Assembly (NCBI RefSeq): GCF_014650555.1
Contig: NZ_BMVE01000001.1
Coordinates: 992,001 to 1,056,000 of the forward strand
DNA from: Streptomyces goshikiensis
GTDB lineage: Bacteria > Actinomycetota > Actinomycetes > Streptomycetales > Streptomycetaceae
DNA length: 64,000 nt
Direction: 5' to 3'
Position 1 is the stretch's first letter, and each line of letters starts with the position of its first letter. The translations under genes were made by a program, and so were the position numbers. The notes under the pieces are model-generated. The model made no database searches and was not told the origin of the DNA. It saw only the letters and a program-made list of their open reading frames with translations. This document shows, in pieces, positions 9,834 to 22,920 of the stretch.

Positions 9834-10940
9834 ATGGACAGCCCTCTGTACCGTTCCGCCGACTGGGATCAGCACGCCGACCGGCACACCCGGCTGATCG
9901 ACCCGGTCATCACCGTCCGCCAGATCGGGCGGCTCGGCCTGCCGGGCAGGCCGCCCACCCGTATCGATCACGCCTTGGTGTACACCACCGCCCGGGGCGG
10001 CCACGAGGTCTTCCTGCCACCGCTGCGGCCCCGCCGCCTCCGACGCCGCTACACCGCCGTCTACGAGGTGGACATGGGCATCCACCCGGCGCAGGCCCGG
10101 ATGGCGCTGCCCAGCGACAACGACGCGCACGAGTTCGAGGCGAGCGTCGAGTTCAACTGGCAGGTCACCGACCCGGCCCGCTTCGTCCGCAGCGGGCACC
10201 GCGACGTGCCCCGGCTGCTCCTGGGCGAAGTGGAGCACGTGGCCCGGCACGCCACCCGGCGGTTCCCGATCGCCGACAGCGCGGCCGCCGAGGCCGAACT
10301 GATCGCCGTCGTCCGTCAGGGGAAGCCGTTGGGCGAGGACGCGGGCCTGCACGTCTCCTGGACGGCACGGCTGCGCCGCGACGAGACCAGCATCGCGCAC
10401 GCCCGGCGACTGCAGGCCATCGAGCACACGGCCACGGAAGAGATCCACACGGAGCGGTACGGGTATCAGGCCGATCAGGAGAAGGCGGCGCGGGCCGGTG
10501 CCCAGCACCGCCAGCGCCTGGAGCTCCAGAAGTACGAGGCCGAGCGGATCGCCTTCTACCAGGAGTACTTGACCCGCGGCGGGGTCGACGCGTGGGCCAT
10601 GCACCTGGTCCAGCACCCGGAGGACTCCGCGAAGGCCCTGGGCAGCCTCCGCGAGGACCAGCGGGAACGGCTCCGCGCGCAGATGAACCTGATCAAGGAG
10701 CTGCTGACCAAGGCGGGTACGGAGCCCTTCGAGCTGGAGGGACCGCGGCGTCTCGCGATCGACGCCTTCAACGCGGTCTTCGGGCAGCACGTCCCGGGGG
10801 ATCCGGGCGGCGCGGATCCGGCCGCCGTGGCGGAGGATCCGGAGCCGGCCGCCGCCCCCTACCCGCCACCCGAAGCGCTTCCCGCCTGGCAGCCGCCCGT
10901 GCCTCCGGAGCCGTCCGCCGCCCAGGGAAGCCCTCGATGA
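9834..10940 (+). CDS. SPFH/Band-7-like protein
   Basis: 368 residues, preceded by a strong AGGAGG box. Residues 70-180 (for example YEVDMGIHPAQARMALPS and FEASVEFNWQVTDP) have the beta-rich SPFH look. A long charged coiled-coil-like helix follows at about 185-300, and a disordered Pro/Ala tail ends the protein. I see no transmembrane segment, so membrane contact would be peripheral or through partners. SPFH proteins assemble into oligomeric membrane scaffolds. Lying between the NTPase-like gene and the small membrane effector, it could position or restrain them. Its stop overlaps the effector start by ATGA, which strengthens the functional link. Confidence 0.65.
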   Translation: MDSPLYRSADWDQHADRHTRLIDPVITVRQIGRLGLPGRPPTRIDHALVYTTARGGHEVFLPPLRPRRLRRRYTAVYEVDMGIHPAQARMALPSDNDAHEFEASVEFNWQVTDPARFVRSGHRDVPRLLLGEVEHVARHATRRFPIADSAAAEAELIAVVRQGKPLGEDAGLHVSWTARLRRDETSIAHARRLQAIEHTATEEIHTERYGYQADQEKAARAGAQHRQRLELQKYEAERIAFYQEYLTRGGVDAWAMHLVQHPEDSAKALGSLREDQRERLRAQMNLIKELLTKAGTEPFELEGPRRLAIDAFNAVFGQHVPGDPGGADPAAVAEDPEPAAAPYPPPEALPAWQPPVPPEPSAAQGSPR

Positions 10941-11440
10941 CCGCCTGCGAGCCCGGTGGAGCGTTCGCCGCGCAGCTGCTCGCCGACGTGCGGTGCGAGA
11001 TCGCCCGGGCCGACAGCAAGGCGGCCGTGCTGGTCGGGGCGCTTGGGATGACCACCGGGGTGCTCAGTTCGCAGCTCGCCGCGCAGCGGTGGCGGCCCGG
11101 CGTGCTGTCGGGGGCCGGGCAGGTCGTGTGGTGGGCCGGTGCGGGGGCGCTCGCGCTGGCGCTGCCGGCGCTGCTGCTCGCCGTACTGCCCAGGTCGCTG
11201 CGTGCCCAGTGGCGGGACGGGTCCCCGCTGTCCTACTTCGGGGACATCCGTTCCGCCGACCGCCAGGACCGCCTGGAGCAGGCCCTCGCCGTCACCGGCC
11301 GGGACCCCGCCGCGGCGGTCCGCTCGGCGCTCGCGGCGAACAGCCGCATCGTCGTCCGCAAGCACCAGTGGATACGGGCCGGCCTGGTCGCCTTCTGCGC
11401 GGGCCTGTTCCTGCTGCCCGCCGCCCTGCTGATCGGCTGA
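10937..11440 (+). CDS. Pycsar-effector-like small membrane protein (DUF5706 type)
   Basis: 167 residues with the layout of the Pycsar transmembrane effector family. An N-terminal helix ends in R-A-D-S-K (25-28) immediately before the first membrane segment (about 29-48). A second segment is at about 64-84, the YFGDI motif is at 100-104, NSRIVVRKHQW is at 135-145, and a C-terminal membrane segment is at about 148-166. In characterised Pycsar systems such effectors respond to cyclic pyrimidine nucleotides and damage the inner membrane, stopping phage growth. A cyclase-like gene three positions upstream in the same operon supports that role here. The gene overlaps the SPFH-like stop by four bases. 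Family recognition is from motifs, not a profile search. Confidence 0.8.
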   Translation: MTACEPGGAFAAQLLADVRCEIARADSKAAVLVGALGMTTGVLSSQLAAQRWRPGVLSGAGQVVWWAGAGALALALPALLLAVLPRSLRAQWRDGSPLSYFGDIRSADRQDRLEQALAVTGRDPAAAVRSALAANSRIVVRKHQWIRAGLVAFCAGLFLLPAALLIG

Positions 11441-11453
11441 CCGGAGGCCCGCC

Positions 11454-12467
11454 ATGCACCCGACGCCCGACCCCGGCTCCGGCCCCGAGCCCGTCCCCGT
11501 CCCCGTCCCCGTCCCCGTCCCCGACGACCTGGTCCGCCGGCACGCACCCGGAACGCGCCTCACCTACCGGGCCCGGCAGCGCTCCGTCGACGCCACGGCC
11601 TGGCTGGGCCTCGCCCTGCACCTGCCCGCGTTCCTGCTCGGCCTCGGCCTGGTGCTGGCCCTGTCCCTCCTCCTCGACGCGTGGCTCGGCCTCCCGGCCT
11701 GGCTGCCGGCGCTCCTCTGGCTGGCCTCCGGAGCCCTCGTCTTCAACCGGACCGTCGAGGACCGCCTCGCCCGCCACCTGCTGCGGCTGCACCGGCCGCT
11801 CCCCCACGAGCTCGCCGTCCTGGACCCGGTCTGGCGCGAGGTCACCGCCCGCGCGGGGATCGACGGCAGCCGCTACCAGCTGTGGATCGAGGACAGCCGG
11901 GACCTCAACGCCTTCGCCGCCGCCGGGCACCTCGTCGGCGTGACCCGGTACGCCGTCGAGAACCTCCCCCGCTCCCAGCTCGCCGCCGTCCTCGCCCACG
12001 AGCTCGGCCACCACACCGGCGGTCACGCCTGGGCGGCGCTCCTCGCCCGCTGGTACGCCCTCCCGGCCCGGGCCGCCTGGCGGCTCGCCGTACGGCTGTG
12101 GCCCCGGACGGCCCGCAGCCTCTCCCACGGCACCACGCTCGCGCTGACCGCGGCCGCCTGCTGGCTCGCGTACCTGACCCTGACCGCCACGTACGGCCTG
12201 CCGCTGCTCCTGCTCGCCCTCCCCTGGCTGAGCGCCGCCGTCACCCGCCGCGGTGAGCTGCGCGCCGACGCGCACGCCGCCGCCCTGGGCTTCGGGCCGA
12301 TGCTGGCGGCGCTGCTGGAGCGGGTCCTCGCCGAGGAGGAGGAACGGGAACGCCGCGAGAACGCCTCCCCGCGCGGCGCCGGGGCGTTCGCCCGGCTGCT
12401 CTCCTCCCACCCCGACCACCGCACCCGGCTGCACCATCTCCGGCCGTACCTCCGGCCCGCCCCGTGA
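11454..12467 (+). CDS. M48-family membrane metallopeptidase
   Basis: 337 residues. Residues 14-24 are a Pro-Val repeat, encoded by four tandem GTCCCC units. Two hydrophobic segments (about 50-95) precede the zinc site HELGH (182-186). The third ligand is probably Glu268 in GELRADAHA, the usual M48 arrangement, and further hydrophobic segments lie at about 225-260. M48 (HtpX/Ste24-like) enzymes cleave membrane or membrane-associated proteins. It begins 13 bases after the effector stop with a GGAGG box, so it is the last gene of the plus-strand operon. It could activate, turn over or counteract the membrane effector. It is distinct from the chromosomal HtpX near 62 kb. Confidence 0.85.
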   Translation: MHPTPDPGSGPEPVPVPVPVPVPDDLVRRHAPGTRLTYRARQRSVDATAWLGLALHLPAFLLGLGLVLALSLLLDAWLGLPAWLPALLWLASGALVFNRTVEDRLARHLLRLHRPLPHELAVLDPVWREVTARAGIDGSRYQLWIEDSRDLNAFAAAGHLVGVTRYAVENLPRSQLAAVLAHELGHHTGGHAWAALLARWYALPARAAWRLAVRLWPRTARSLSHGTTLALTAAACWLAYLTLTATYGLPLLLLALPWLSAAVTRRGELRADAHAAALGFGPMLAALLERVLAEEEERERRENASPRGAGAFARLLSSHPDHRTRLHHLRPYLRPAP

Positions 12468-12471
12468 AACG

Positions 12472-12509
12472 CCGCAGGGCGGCCACCCTTTCGGGTGACC
12501 GCCCTGCGG
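12472..12509. terminator. Bidirectional hairpin terminator between the M48 gene and rpoC
   Basis: A 17-bp stem with one G-U-type mismatch and a TTTC loop lies between two convergent genes, five bases after the M48 stop and 18 bases beyond the rpoC stop. It should end both transcripts. Confidence 0.85.
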
Positions 12510-12527
12510 TAGACGCTCTGCTGCGAC

Positions 12528-16427
<3,900 letters not shown>

Positions 16428-16487
16428 TGTGCGTCAATCCCTCTTTCGGGGTCGAGTCTCAATCATGGTCTGAACGGTCCCGGGGAT

Positions 16488-16517
16488 GACGGGGGGCTCT
16501 TGAGCGAGCCCCCCGTC
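16488..16517 (-). promoter_or_regulatory. Intercistronic hairpin between rpoB and rpoC
   Basis: A perfect 12-bp GC-rich inverted repeat with a 6-base loop sits in the 97-base rpoB-rpoC gap. There is no T tract, so it more likely tunes processing or partial termination than ends the operon. Confidence 0.6.
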
Positions 16518-16524
16518 AGGCCCG

Positions 16525-19500
16525 TCAGACCTCTTCGACGCTGCTCGGCTCACGCCGGGACAGGTCGATACCGAGCTCCTCCGCCGCGCGGAAGACGTCC
16601 TCGTCGGTGTCGCGCATCTCGATGGACATGCCGTCCGAGGACAGCACCTCCACGTTGAGGCAGAGCGACTGCATTTCCTTGATGAGCACCTTGAAGGACT
16701 CGGGAATGCCCGGCTCGGGGATGTTCTCGCCCTTGACGATGGCCTCGTAGACCTTCACGCGGCCGGTGACGTCATCGGACTTGATGGTCAGCAGCTCCTG
16801 GAGGGCGTAAGCGGCGCCATAAGCCTCAAGCGCCCACACCTCCATCTCACCGAAGCGCTGGCCACCGAACTGCGCCTTACCACCCAGCGGCTGCTGCGTG
16901 ATCATCGAGTACGGACCGGTCGACCGAGCGTGGAGCTTGTCGTCGACCAGGTGGTGGAGCTTGAGGATGTACATGTACCCGATCGAGATCGGGTCCGGGA
17001 ACGGCTCACCGGAGCGGCCGTCGAACAGGCGCGCCTTGCCGGACGGGAGGACCAGGCGGTCACCGTCGCGGTTCGGGATGGTGTGCTCGAACAGGCCGGC
17101 GAGCTCGTCCTCACGGGCACCGTCGAACACCGGGGTGGCGACGTTGGTACCGGGCTCGACACGGTCGGCACCGATGACCTTCAGACGCTCGGCCCAGTCC
17201 TCCGCGAGACCGGAGACGTCCCAGCCGCGGCTGGCGAGCCAGCCGAGGTGGATCTCCAGGACCTGTCCCGGGTTCATTCGGGACGGGACACCCAGCGGGT
17301 TCAGGATGATGTCGACCGGCGTGCCGTCCTCAAGGAAGGGCATGTCCTCGATCGGAAGGATCTTGGAGATGACACCCTTGTTGCCGTGGCGGCCGGCGAG
17401 CTTGTCACCGTCGGTGATCTTGCGCTTCTGGGCGACGTAGACGCGGACCAGCTGGTTCACGCCCGGGGGAAGCTCGTCCCCCTCCTCGCGGTCGAAGACG
17501 CGGACACCGATGACCTTGCCGATCTCACCGTGAGGAACCTTGAGCGAGGTGTCACGCACCTCGCGGGCCTTCTCACCGAAGATCGCGCGGAGCAGGCGCT
17601 CCTCCGGGGTCAGCTCGGTCTCACCCTTGGGCGTGACCTTGCCGACCAGGATGTCGCCGGCGACGACGTCCGCACCGATGCGGATGATGCCGCGCTCGTC
17701 GAGGTCGGCGAGGACCTCCTCGGAGACGTTCGGGATGTCCCGGGTGATCTCCTCGGGGCCCAGCTTGGTGTCACGGGCGTCGACCTCGTGCTCCTCGATG
17801 TGGATCGAGGAGAGGACGTCGTCCTGCACGAGGCGCTGCGACAGGATGATCGCGTCCTCGTAGTTGTGACCTTCCCACGGCATGAACGCGACGAGCAGGT
17901 TCTTGCCGAGGGCCATTTCGCCCTCTTCGGTGGCCGGGCCGTCGGCGAGGACCTGGGCCTCGACGATCCGGTCGCCCTCGTTGACGATCACCTTCTGGTT
18001 GACCGAGGTGCCCTGGTTCGAGCGGGAGAACTTCGCGACGCGGTACGTGGTGTACGTGCCGTCGTCGTTGGCGACGGTGACGTAGTCGGCCGAGACCTCC
18101 TGGACGACACCGTCCTTCTCCGCACGGATCGAGTCACCGGCGTCGACCGCACAGCGGTACTCCATGCCGGTGCCGACGAGCGGCGCCTCCGCCTTGATGA
18201 GCGGAACGGCCTGGCGCATCATGTTCGCGCCCATGAGGGCACGGTTGGCGTCGTCGTGCTCCAGGAAGGGGATCATCGCGGTCGCGACGGACACCATCTG
18301 GCGCGGGGAGACGTCCATGTAGTCGACGTCGTCGCCGGCGATGTAGTCGATCTCGCCGCCACGACGGCGGACCAGCACGCGGTTCTCGGTGAAGCGCATG
18401 TCCTCGGACAGGCCGGCGTTGGCCTGGGCGATGACGAAGCGGTCTTCCTCGTCGGCCGTCAGGTAGTCGACGTCGTCGGTGACGACACCGTCGATGACCT
18501 TGCGGTACGGCGTCTCGACGAAACCGAACGCGTTGACGCGACCGTAGGACGCGAGCGAGCCGATCAGACCGATGTTCGGGCCTTCAGGGGTCTCGATCGG
18601 GCACATGCGGCCGTAGTGCGACGGGTGAACGTCACGGACCTCGAAGCCGGCCCGCTCACGGGACAGACCGCCGGGGCCCAGCGCCGACAGGCGGCGCTTG
18701 TGGGTCAGGCCCGAGAGCGGGTTGTTCTGGTCCATGAACTGCGACAGCTGGCTGGTGCCGAAGAACTCCTTGATGGAGGCGACGACCGGCCGGATGTTGA
18801 TCAGGGTCTGCGGCGTGATGGCCTCGACGTCCTGAGTCGTCATGCGCTCGCGGACGACGCGCTCCATACGAGCCAGACCCGTGCGGACCTGGTTCTGGAT
18901 GAGCTCGCCGACGTTACGCAGACGACGGTTGCCGAAGTGGTCGATGTCGTCGGTCTCGACGACGATCGAACGGCCCGACTCACCGATGGTCTCGGTCTCG
19001 CCGGCGTGGAGCCGCACGAGGTACTTGATCGTCGCGATGATGTCGTCGGTGGTGAGCACACCGGCGTCCAGCGGCTCGTCGGCGCCGAGCTTCTTGTTCA
19101 CCTTGTAGCGGCCGACCTTGGCGAGGTCGTAGCGCTTCGGGTTGAAGTAGAGGTTCTCGAGCAGCGTCTGAGCGGCCTCGCGGGTCGGCGGTTCGCCCGG
19201 ACGCAGCTTGCGGTAGATGTCGAGCAGCGCGTCGTCCTGACCCTGGGTGTGGTCCTTCTCCAGGGTGGCGCGCATGGACTCGTACTCGCCGAACTCCTCA
19301 AGGATCTGCTCGGTGGTCCAGCCGAGAGCCTTCAGGAGGACGGTGACGGACTGCTTGCGCTTGCGGTCGATGCGGACACCGACCATGTCGCGCTTGTCGA
19401 TCTCCATCTCCAGCCAGGCACCCCGGGACGGGATGATCTTGGCGGAGAAGATGTCCTTGTCGGACGTCTTGTCGATGGAGGAGTCGAAGTAGACACCGGG

Positions 19501-20007
19501 GGAACGGACGAGCTGCGACACCACGACACGCTCGGTGCCGTTGATGACGAAGGTGCCCTTGTTGGTCATGAGCGGGAAGTCGCCCATGAAGACCGTCTGA
19601 GACTTGATCTCTCCGGTCTCGTTGTTCGTGAACTCGGCCGTGACGAACAGCGGAGCCGCGTACGTGAAGTCGCGCTCCTTGCACTCGTCGACAGAGTTCT
19701 TCGCCGGCTCGAAACGGTGGTCGCGGAAGGTCAGCGACATCGACCCGGAGAAGTCCTCGATCGGCGAGATCTCCTCGAAGATCTCTTCCAGACCGGACTT
19801 GGTGGGGACGTCCTGTCCACTCTCAAGCGCCGACTCGACGCGAGACTTCCAGGCTGCGTTTCCGAGCAGCCAATCAAAGCTCTCGGTCTGCAGCGCCAGG
19901 AGGTTCGGAACCTCGAGGGGCTCCTTGATCTTTGCAAAGGAGATGCGCAGCGGGGCGGTGCTGGCACCGGTGTTCGTATTGGTCGAGGCGTTGCGCGAGG
20001 CGGCCAA
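16525..20007 (-). CDS. rpoB: DNA-directed RNA polymerase subunit beta
   Basis: Second-largest RNA polymerase subunit, forming half of the active-site cleft and the rifampicin pocket. The product is about 1160 residues from the TTG at 20007, giving (M)[15 protein letters not shown]. This matches the usual Streptomyces N-terminus and length; the longer frame to 20082 reads through the leader. The rifampicin-cluster sequence [20 protein letters not shown] is present with the sensitive-type residues. The C-terminal [15 protein letters not shown] is normal. A good promoter lies about 180 bases upstream, so rpoBC can be transcribed separately from rplJL. Confidence 0.98.
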   Translation of the reverse strand: MAASRNASTNTNTGASTAPLRISFAKIKEPLEVPNLLALQTESFDWLLGNAAWKSRVESALESGQDVPTKSGLEEIFEEISPIEDFSGSMSLTFRDHRFEPAKNSVDECKERDFTYAAPLFVTAEFTNNETGEIKSQTVFMGDFPLMTNKGTFVINGTERVVVSQLVRSPGVYFDSSIDKTSDKDIFSAKIIPSRGAWLEMEIDKRDMVGVRIDRKRKQSVTVLLKALGWTTEQILEEFGEYESMRATLEKDHTQGQDDALLDIYRKLRPGEPPTREAAQTLLENLYFNPKRYDLAKVGRYKVNKKLGADEPLDAGVLTTDDIIATIKYLVRLHAGETETIGESGRSIVVETDDIDHFGNRRLRNVGELIQNQVRTGLARMERVVRERMTTQDVEAITPQTLINIRPVVASIKEFFGTSQLSQFMDQNNPLSGLTHKRRLSALGPGGLSRERAGFEVRDVHPSHYGRMCPIETPEGPNIGLIGSLASYGRVNAFGFVETPYRKVIDGVVTDDVDYLTADEEDRFVIAQANAGLSEDMRFTENRVLVRRRGGEIDYIAGDDVDYMDVSPRQMVSVATAMIPFLEHDDANRALMGANMMRQAVPLIKAEAPLVGTGMEYRCAVDAGDSIRAEKDGVVQEVSADYVTVANDDGTYTTYRVAKFSRSNQGTSVNQKVIVNEGDRIVEAQVLADGPATEEGEMALGKNLLVAFMPWEGHNYEDAIILSQRLVQDDVLSSIHIEEHEVDARDTKLGPEEITRDIPNVSEEVLADLDERGIIRIGADVVAGDILVGKVTPKGETELTPEERLLRAIFGEKAREVRDTSLKVPHGEIGKVIGVRVFDREEGDELPPGVNQLVRVYVAQKRKITDGDKLAGRHGNKGVISKILPIEDMPFLEDGTPVDIILNPLGVPSRMNPGQVLEIHLGWLASRGWDVSGLAEDWAERLKVIGADRVEPGTNVATPVFDGAREDELAGLFEHTIPNRDGDRLVLPSGKARLFDGRSGEPFPDPISIGYMYILKLHHLVDDKLHARSTGPYSMITQQPLGGKAQFGGQRFGEMEVWALEAYGAAYALQELLTIKSDDVTGRVKVYEAIVKGENIPEPGIPESFKVLIKEMQSLCLNVEVLSSDGMSIEMRDTDEDVFRAAEELGIDLSRREPSSVEEV

Positions 20008-20185
20008 GAGGGGGTCCTTCCGAGGGCTCGGACTCACTACGCGCGTACCGGTCCCAGCTGACACAGAAGACAGGCCCCCCAATCCGGCCGGATGACCAGG
20101 TCAGGGCGTATCAATCAAGTGTGCTCAAGCGTGGGCATGCCCCTGGCGACGGGCAGGGGGCAGCTAACAGGCAGCGCAAAGGGTC

Positions 20186-20214
20186 AGTGTAGCCACTTGG
20201 CTCACTGATGTCCA
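20186..20214 (-). promoter_or_regulatory. Probable rpoBC promoter
   Basis: Read on the minus strand: TGGACA, a 17-base spacer, then TACACT. This is a near-consensus principal-sigma promoter. It would give a leader of roughly 170 bases before the rpoB TTG start. Confidence 0.7.
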
Positions 20215-20550
20215 GACCAGGTTTCCGGAAACCGGCAACAGGCCTTCCCCATGTCGTCTAAAACGAACCAACCCTGCGTCCAACACTGCGCCTGACACTG
20301 CGGCCCTCGTACACAGAGCGCGTATCAGTACTGCCCTCTTCGTAGTCGATCCATACCTCGGATCCTCGACCAGAGCCTTGGATCCCGGACCAGCGGACCG
20401 ATCTCACATCGGGACTGAGAATTGCGCGCCGCGTGCCGTTCGTCAAGGCCCCCTGCTCCGAGCGGATCATCTCCGGACCCTGCTTCGAGGCAACGAAGAT
20501 CACCCTACTCCCCAACGAGACCAGGGCAAGTCAGGCACAACGGGTACGCC
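20215..20550. other. Non-coding region between rplL terminator and rpoBC promoter
   Basis: About 336 bases without a credible gene. The one minus-strand frame (20258-20515) has no homologous look and no ribosome-binding site. It presumably holds upstream promoter elements for rpoBC; I see no strong structure. Confidence 0.5.
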
Positions 20551-20584
20551 AAAGGGCGACCACCCTTACGGGTGATCGCCCTTT
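20551..20584 (-). terminator. Hairpin terminator after rplL
   Basis: AAAGGGCGACCACCC, a TTAC loop, then GGGTGATCGCCCTTT: a 15-bp stem with one G-U-type mismatch, about 30 bases past the rplL stop. It separates rplJL from rpoBC. Confidence 0.85.
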
Positions 20585-20612
20585 GAAGAGGCTTCAGAGA
20601 GCCTCAGAGGTG

Positions 20613-20996
20613 TTACTTGACCTCGACAGCCGCGCCGGCAGCCTTGAGGGACTCGGCGGCCTTGTCAGCGGCCTCCTTGGCGACCTTCTCGAGGACCGGC
20701 TTCGGAGCGCCGTCCACGAGGTCCTTGGCCTCCTTCAGGCCCAGGGAGGTCAGCTCACGCACGACCTTGATGACCTGGATCTTCTTGTCGCCGGCACCGG
20801 TGAGGATGACGTCGAACTCGTCCTGCTCCTCGACGGCCTCGACAGCGGCGCCGCCACCGGCCGGGCCGGCAACCGCGACGGCCGCAGCGGCGGTGACGTC
20901 GAACTTCTCCTCGAAGGCCTTCACGAACTCAGAGAGCTCGATGAGGGTCATCTCCTCGAACTGGGCGAGGAGGTCGTCCTGAGAGAGCTTCGCCAT
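20613..20996 (-). CDS. rplL: 50S ribosomal protein L7/L12
   Basis: Stalk protein that recruits translational GTPases to the ribosome, present in several copies on L10. The 127-residue product begins [17 protein letters not shown] (ATG at 20996), has the Ala/Gly-rich hinge around residues 38-52 and the conserved C-terminal domain ([22 protein letters not shown]). It lies 110 bases downstream of rplJ and ends before a strong hairpin. The upstream in-frame ATG at 21014 would add six non-conserved residues. Confidence 0.98.
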   Translation of the reverse strand: MAKLSQDDLLAQFEEMTLIELSEFVKAFEEKFDVTAAAAVAVAGPAGGGAAVEAVEEQDEFDVILTGAGDKKIQVIKVVRELTSLGLKEAKDLVDGAPKPVLEKVAKEAADKAAESLKAAGAAVEVK

Positions 20997-21106
20997 GATG
21001 GGCGATCCTTCCACTAAATCGGCAGGTGCCGGATGTATATAGAGGCGGGCGTAACGGCCCGCTACGACCCACGCACTAGGCGGCGTGGATCAGTGCGCGA
21101 GCCGAA

Positions 21107-21637
21107 TTACTCGGCACCGCCCTGCTCGGCGAGCTTGACGCGAAGCGCTTCCGCGGTGCGGACGAACTTCGACGGCAGCGCCTGGAAGAGCGAGGCAGCC
21201 TGAGACTGCTTGCCCTTGAACGCGCCGGCCAGCTTGCTGAGCAGAACCTCGCGGGACTCGAGGTCCGCAAGCTTCTTGATCTCATCGGCGGTGAGCGCCT
21301 TACCATCAAGGACACCCGCCTTGATGATGAGGTTCGGGTTGTCCTTGGCGAAGTCACGCAGGCTCTTCGCCGACTCCACCGGGTCACCGGTGATGAAGGC
21401 GACCGCGGTCGGACCAGCGAAGTGCTCGTCCAGCGCGGTGATCCCGGCCTGGTTGGCCGCAATCTTGGTCAGCGTGTTCTTCACCACGGCGTACTGGGCG
21501 TTCTCACCGAGAGAGCGACGCAGCGTCTTGAGCTGCGCGACGGTGAGACCCCGGTACTCGGTCAGCACGGCGGCGTTCGAGCTCTGGAACGCGTCCTTGA
21601 GCTCGGCTACCGCGGCAGCCTTGTTGGGCGTCGGCAT
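21107..21637 (-). CDS. rplJ: 50S ribosomal protein L10
   Basis: Base of the ribosomal stalk; it binds L7/L12 dimers through its C-terminal helix and 23S rRNA through its N-terminus. The 176-residue product starts [18 protein letters not shown] (ATG at 21637, after a GGAAGGAGG-type box). It contains [16 protein letters not shown], and the C-terminal helix has the expected repetitive Ala/Leu pattern. It is cotranscribed with rplL. L10 usually represses its own mRNA by binding the leader, and a structured leader precedes this gene. Confidence 0.98.
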   Translation of the reverse strand: MPTPNKAAAVAELKDAFQSSNAAVLTEYRGLTVAQLKTLRRSLGENAQYAVVKNTLTKIAANQAGITALDEHFAGPTAVAFITGDPVESAKSLRDFAKDNPNLIIKAGVLDGKALTADEIKKLADLESREVLLSKLAGAFKGKQSQAASLFQALPSKFVRTAEALRVKLAEQGGAE

Positions 21638-21770
21638 AGTGCGTCGGCCTCCTTCCGGGTGATGAGGACCGCTCAGAAGGGGCTGAAATACGAAACGCCC
21701 CGGCGCGGGCGCCAGGGCGTAGCTCAACCGGAACGAGTTCCGGGAACTTTCCACAGTCACCTGCGCAGGA
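21638..21770 (-). promoter_or_regulatory. Probable L10 autoregulatory leader
   Basis: The 130 bases before rplJ contain several self-complementary blocks, including CCCGGAACTCGTTCCGG and GCGCCCGCGCCGGGGCG on the minus strand. Ribosomal L10 leaders occupy this position in most bacteria. The assignment rests mainly on location and was not checked against a covariance model. Confidence 0.45.
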
Positions 21771-21935
21771 CGTCCGCAGTTAGCGGATCCTTCGGCCGCC
21801 GCACCCTTGCGGGCACGGCAACGACCAGCGGTCTTTGGCTTCCGGGGAAGCGTACGCGAAGGGGTCGAGCCGAGGCAAATCGGCCGTGGCGGCGCCCGCC
21901 GGACTGGCCGGGAACGGCGGGCGCCACCGGCGGCG

Positions 21936-22772
21936 TCAGGAGCCCGAGCGCTTCATGACCTCGTCGAAGAGGATCACCTCGCCCTCCGGCGGGGCCGTGA
22001 TCGCCGGGACGCTGCCGTAGTCGGAGAACGTCGCCGTGGTCTTGCTCGTCCCCTCCTCGCCGGTGGTCACGGAGTCGACGCGGGCGGGGTGGCCGTCGGC
22101 GCCGATCCACAGGTCCACCTCGACGGCGGAGATCTTCTTCAGCGCCTCGTGGAGGTACGCGCGGTCCTTCTCCTCCATGACCTTGCCGCTCTCGTCCGCC
22201 TTGAGCAGGTCCTCGTTGGTGAGGGCGGCCTTGAAGTGCCGGGTCTCGGCCCCGCCGGTCCGCTCGGCGCCGGCGAACGTGAGCTTCTGCTGGCCGAGCA
22301 GCATCGCCAGGTACTCGGCGGGGTCCTCGTTGAGCCGGACGCCGGGCTTGCCGTCCTTGGCCAGTTCCATCCGCATCCAGACCTTGCCGTCGACCGGCTT
22401 GTCCATGTGGCTGTAGACGGTGTCGCCGAGCATGATCGAGCGGGTGTCGCCCGTGTCGCGGGTCAGCGTGATGTCGTGCGTGGACGGGTACCAGCCCTTG
22501 GTCCCGGACTGCTTCAGGGTCTTCCCGTCCGCCCCCACGGTCGTCAGTTCGGCCTTCGCGAACCCGGCCTTCACCGTCTTCAGGTAGGACGCCTTCACGG
22601 CTTCCGCGGGCGTCTGGGCCGGGGCGGAGGCCGTGGCCCCCGCCTTCCGGTCCGCGCCGGCCTTGCCCCCGTCGGCCCCGGCCTTGTCCCCGCCGCAGGC
22701 CGTGAGGCCGCCCACGAGCAGTACGGCGCCCGCCATGGCGGCGCCGGCCCGTGTCCGGACAGCCTTGTTCAT
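21936..22772 (-). CDS. Lipoprotein, LppX/LprAFG-like
   Basis: 278 residues with a lipoprotein signal peptide ([22 protein letters not shown]) ending in the lipobox LTAC, so Cys26 should be diacylated and the protein anchored outside the membrane. The mature part begins with a Gly/Ala/Lys-rich linker and continues as a mixed alpha/beta domain with WMRMELA and [10 protein letters not shown]. It is a paralogue of the neighbouring lipoprotein: both end with a F-[ST]-D-Y...APP...V pattern. In mycobacteria related LppX/LprG proteins carry lipids; the ligand here is unknown. It lies between rplA and rplJ with its own terminator arrangement. Confidence 0.8.
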   Translation of the reverse strand: MNKAVRTRAGAAMAGAVLLVGGLTACGGDKAGADGGKAGADRKAGATASAPAQTPAEAVKASYLKTVKAGFAKAELTTVGADGKTLKQSGTKGWYPSTHDITLTRDTGDTRSIMLGDTVYSHMDKPVDGKVWMRMELAKDGKPGVRLNEDPAEYLAMLLGQQKLTFAGAERTGGAETRHFKAALTNEDLLKADESGKVMEEKDRAYLHEALKKISAVEVDLWIGADGHPARVDSVTTGEEGTSKTTATFSDYGSVPAITAPPEGEVILFDEVMKRSGS

Positions 22773-22851
22773 CTGGTCTCCCCCATGTGTGGATCTCTGT
22801 ACAACTCCCCGACCCTACGCGGAAGATGGGAAATCCCCACATTCACGACGA

Positions 22852-22892
22852 AACGGGCCCCCGCCCCCGGGAAGGGGGGCGGAGGGCCCGTT
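22852..22892 (-). terminator. Hairpin terminator after the second lipoprotein gene
   Basis: AACGGGCCC...GGGCCCGTT with GC-rich inner pairing, about 30 bases past the stop at 22921. It separates the two lipoprotein genes. Confidence 0.75.
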
Positions 22893-22920
22893 GTTACGAC
22901 GGAGTGCGGAGCGTGGCCGG

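Noticed and set aside
9689..10936. Frame open from 9689 running into the membrane effector
   Set aside because: Upstream part is an out-of-frame shadow of the NTPase-like and SPFH-like genes; the effector starts at the overlapping ATG at 10937.
16930..20061. 1043-codon plus-strand frame opposite rpoB
   Set aside because: Antisense shadow, no recognisable domain.
20258..20515. 85-codon minus-strand frame upstream of rpoB
   Set aside because: No ribosome-binding site, unusual composition for the host and lies in the promoter region.
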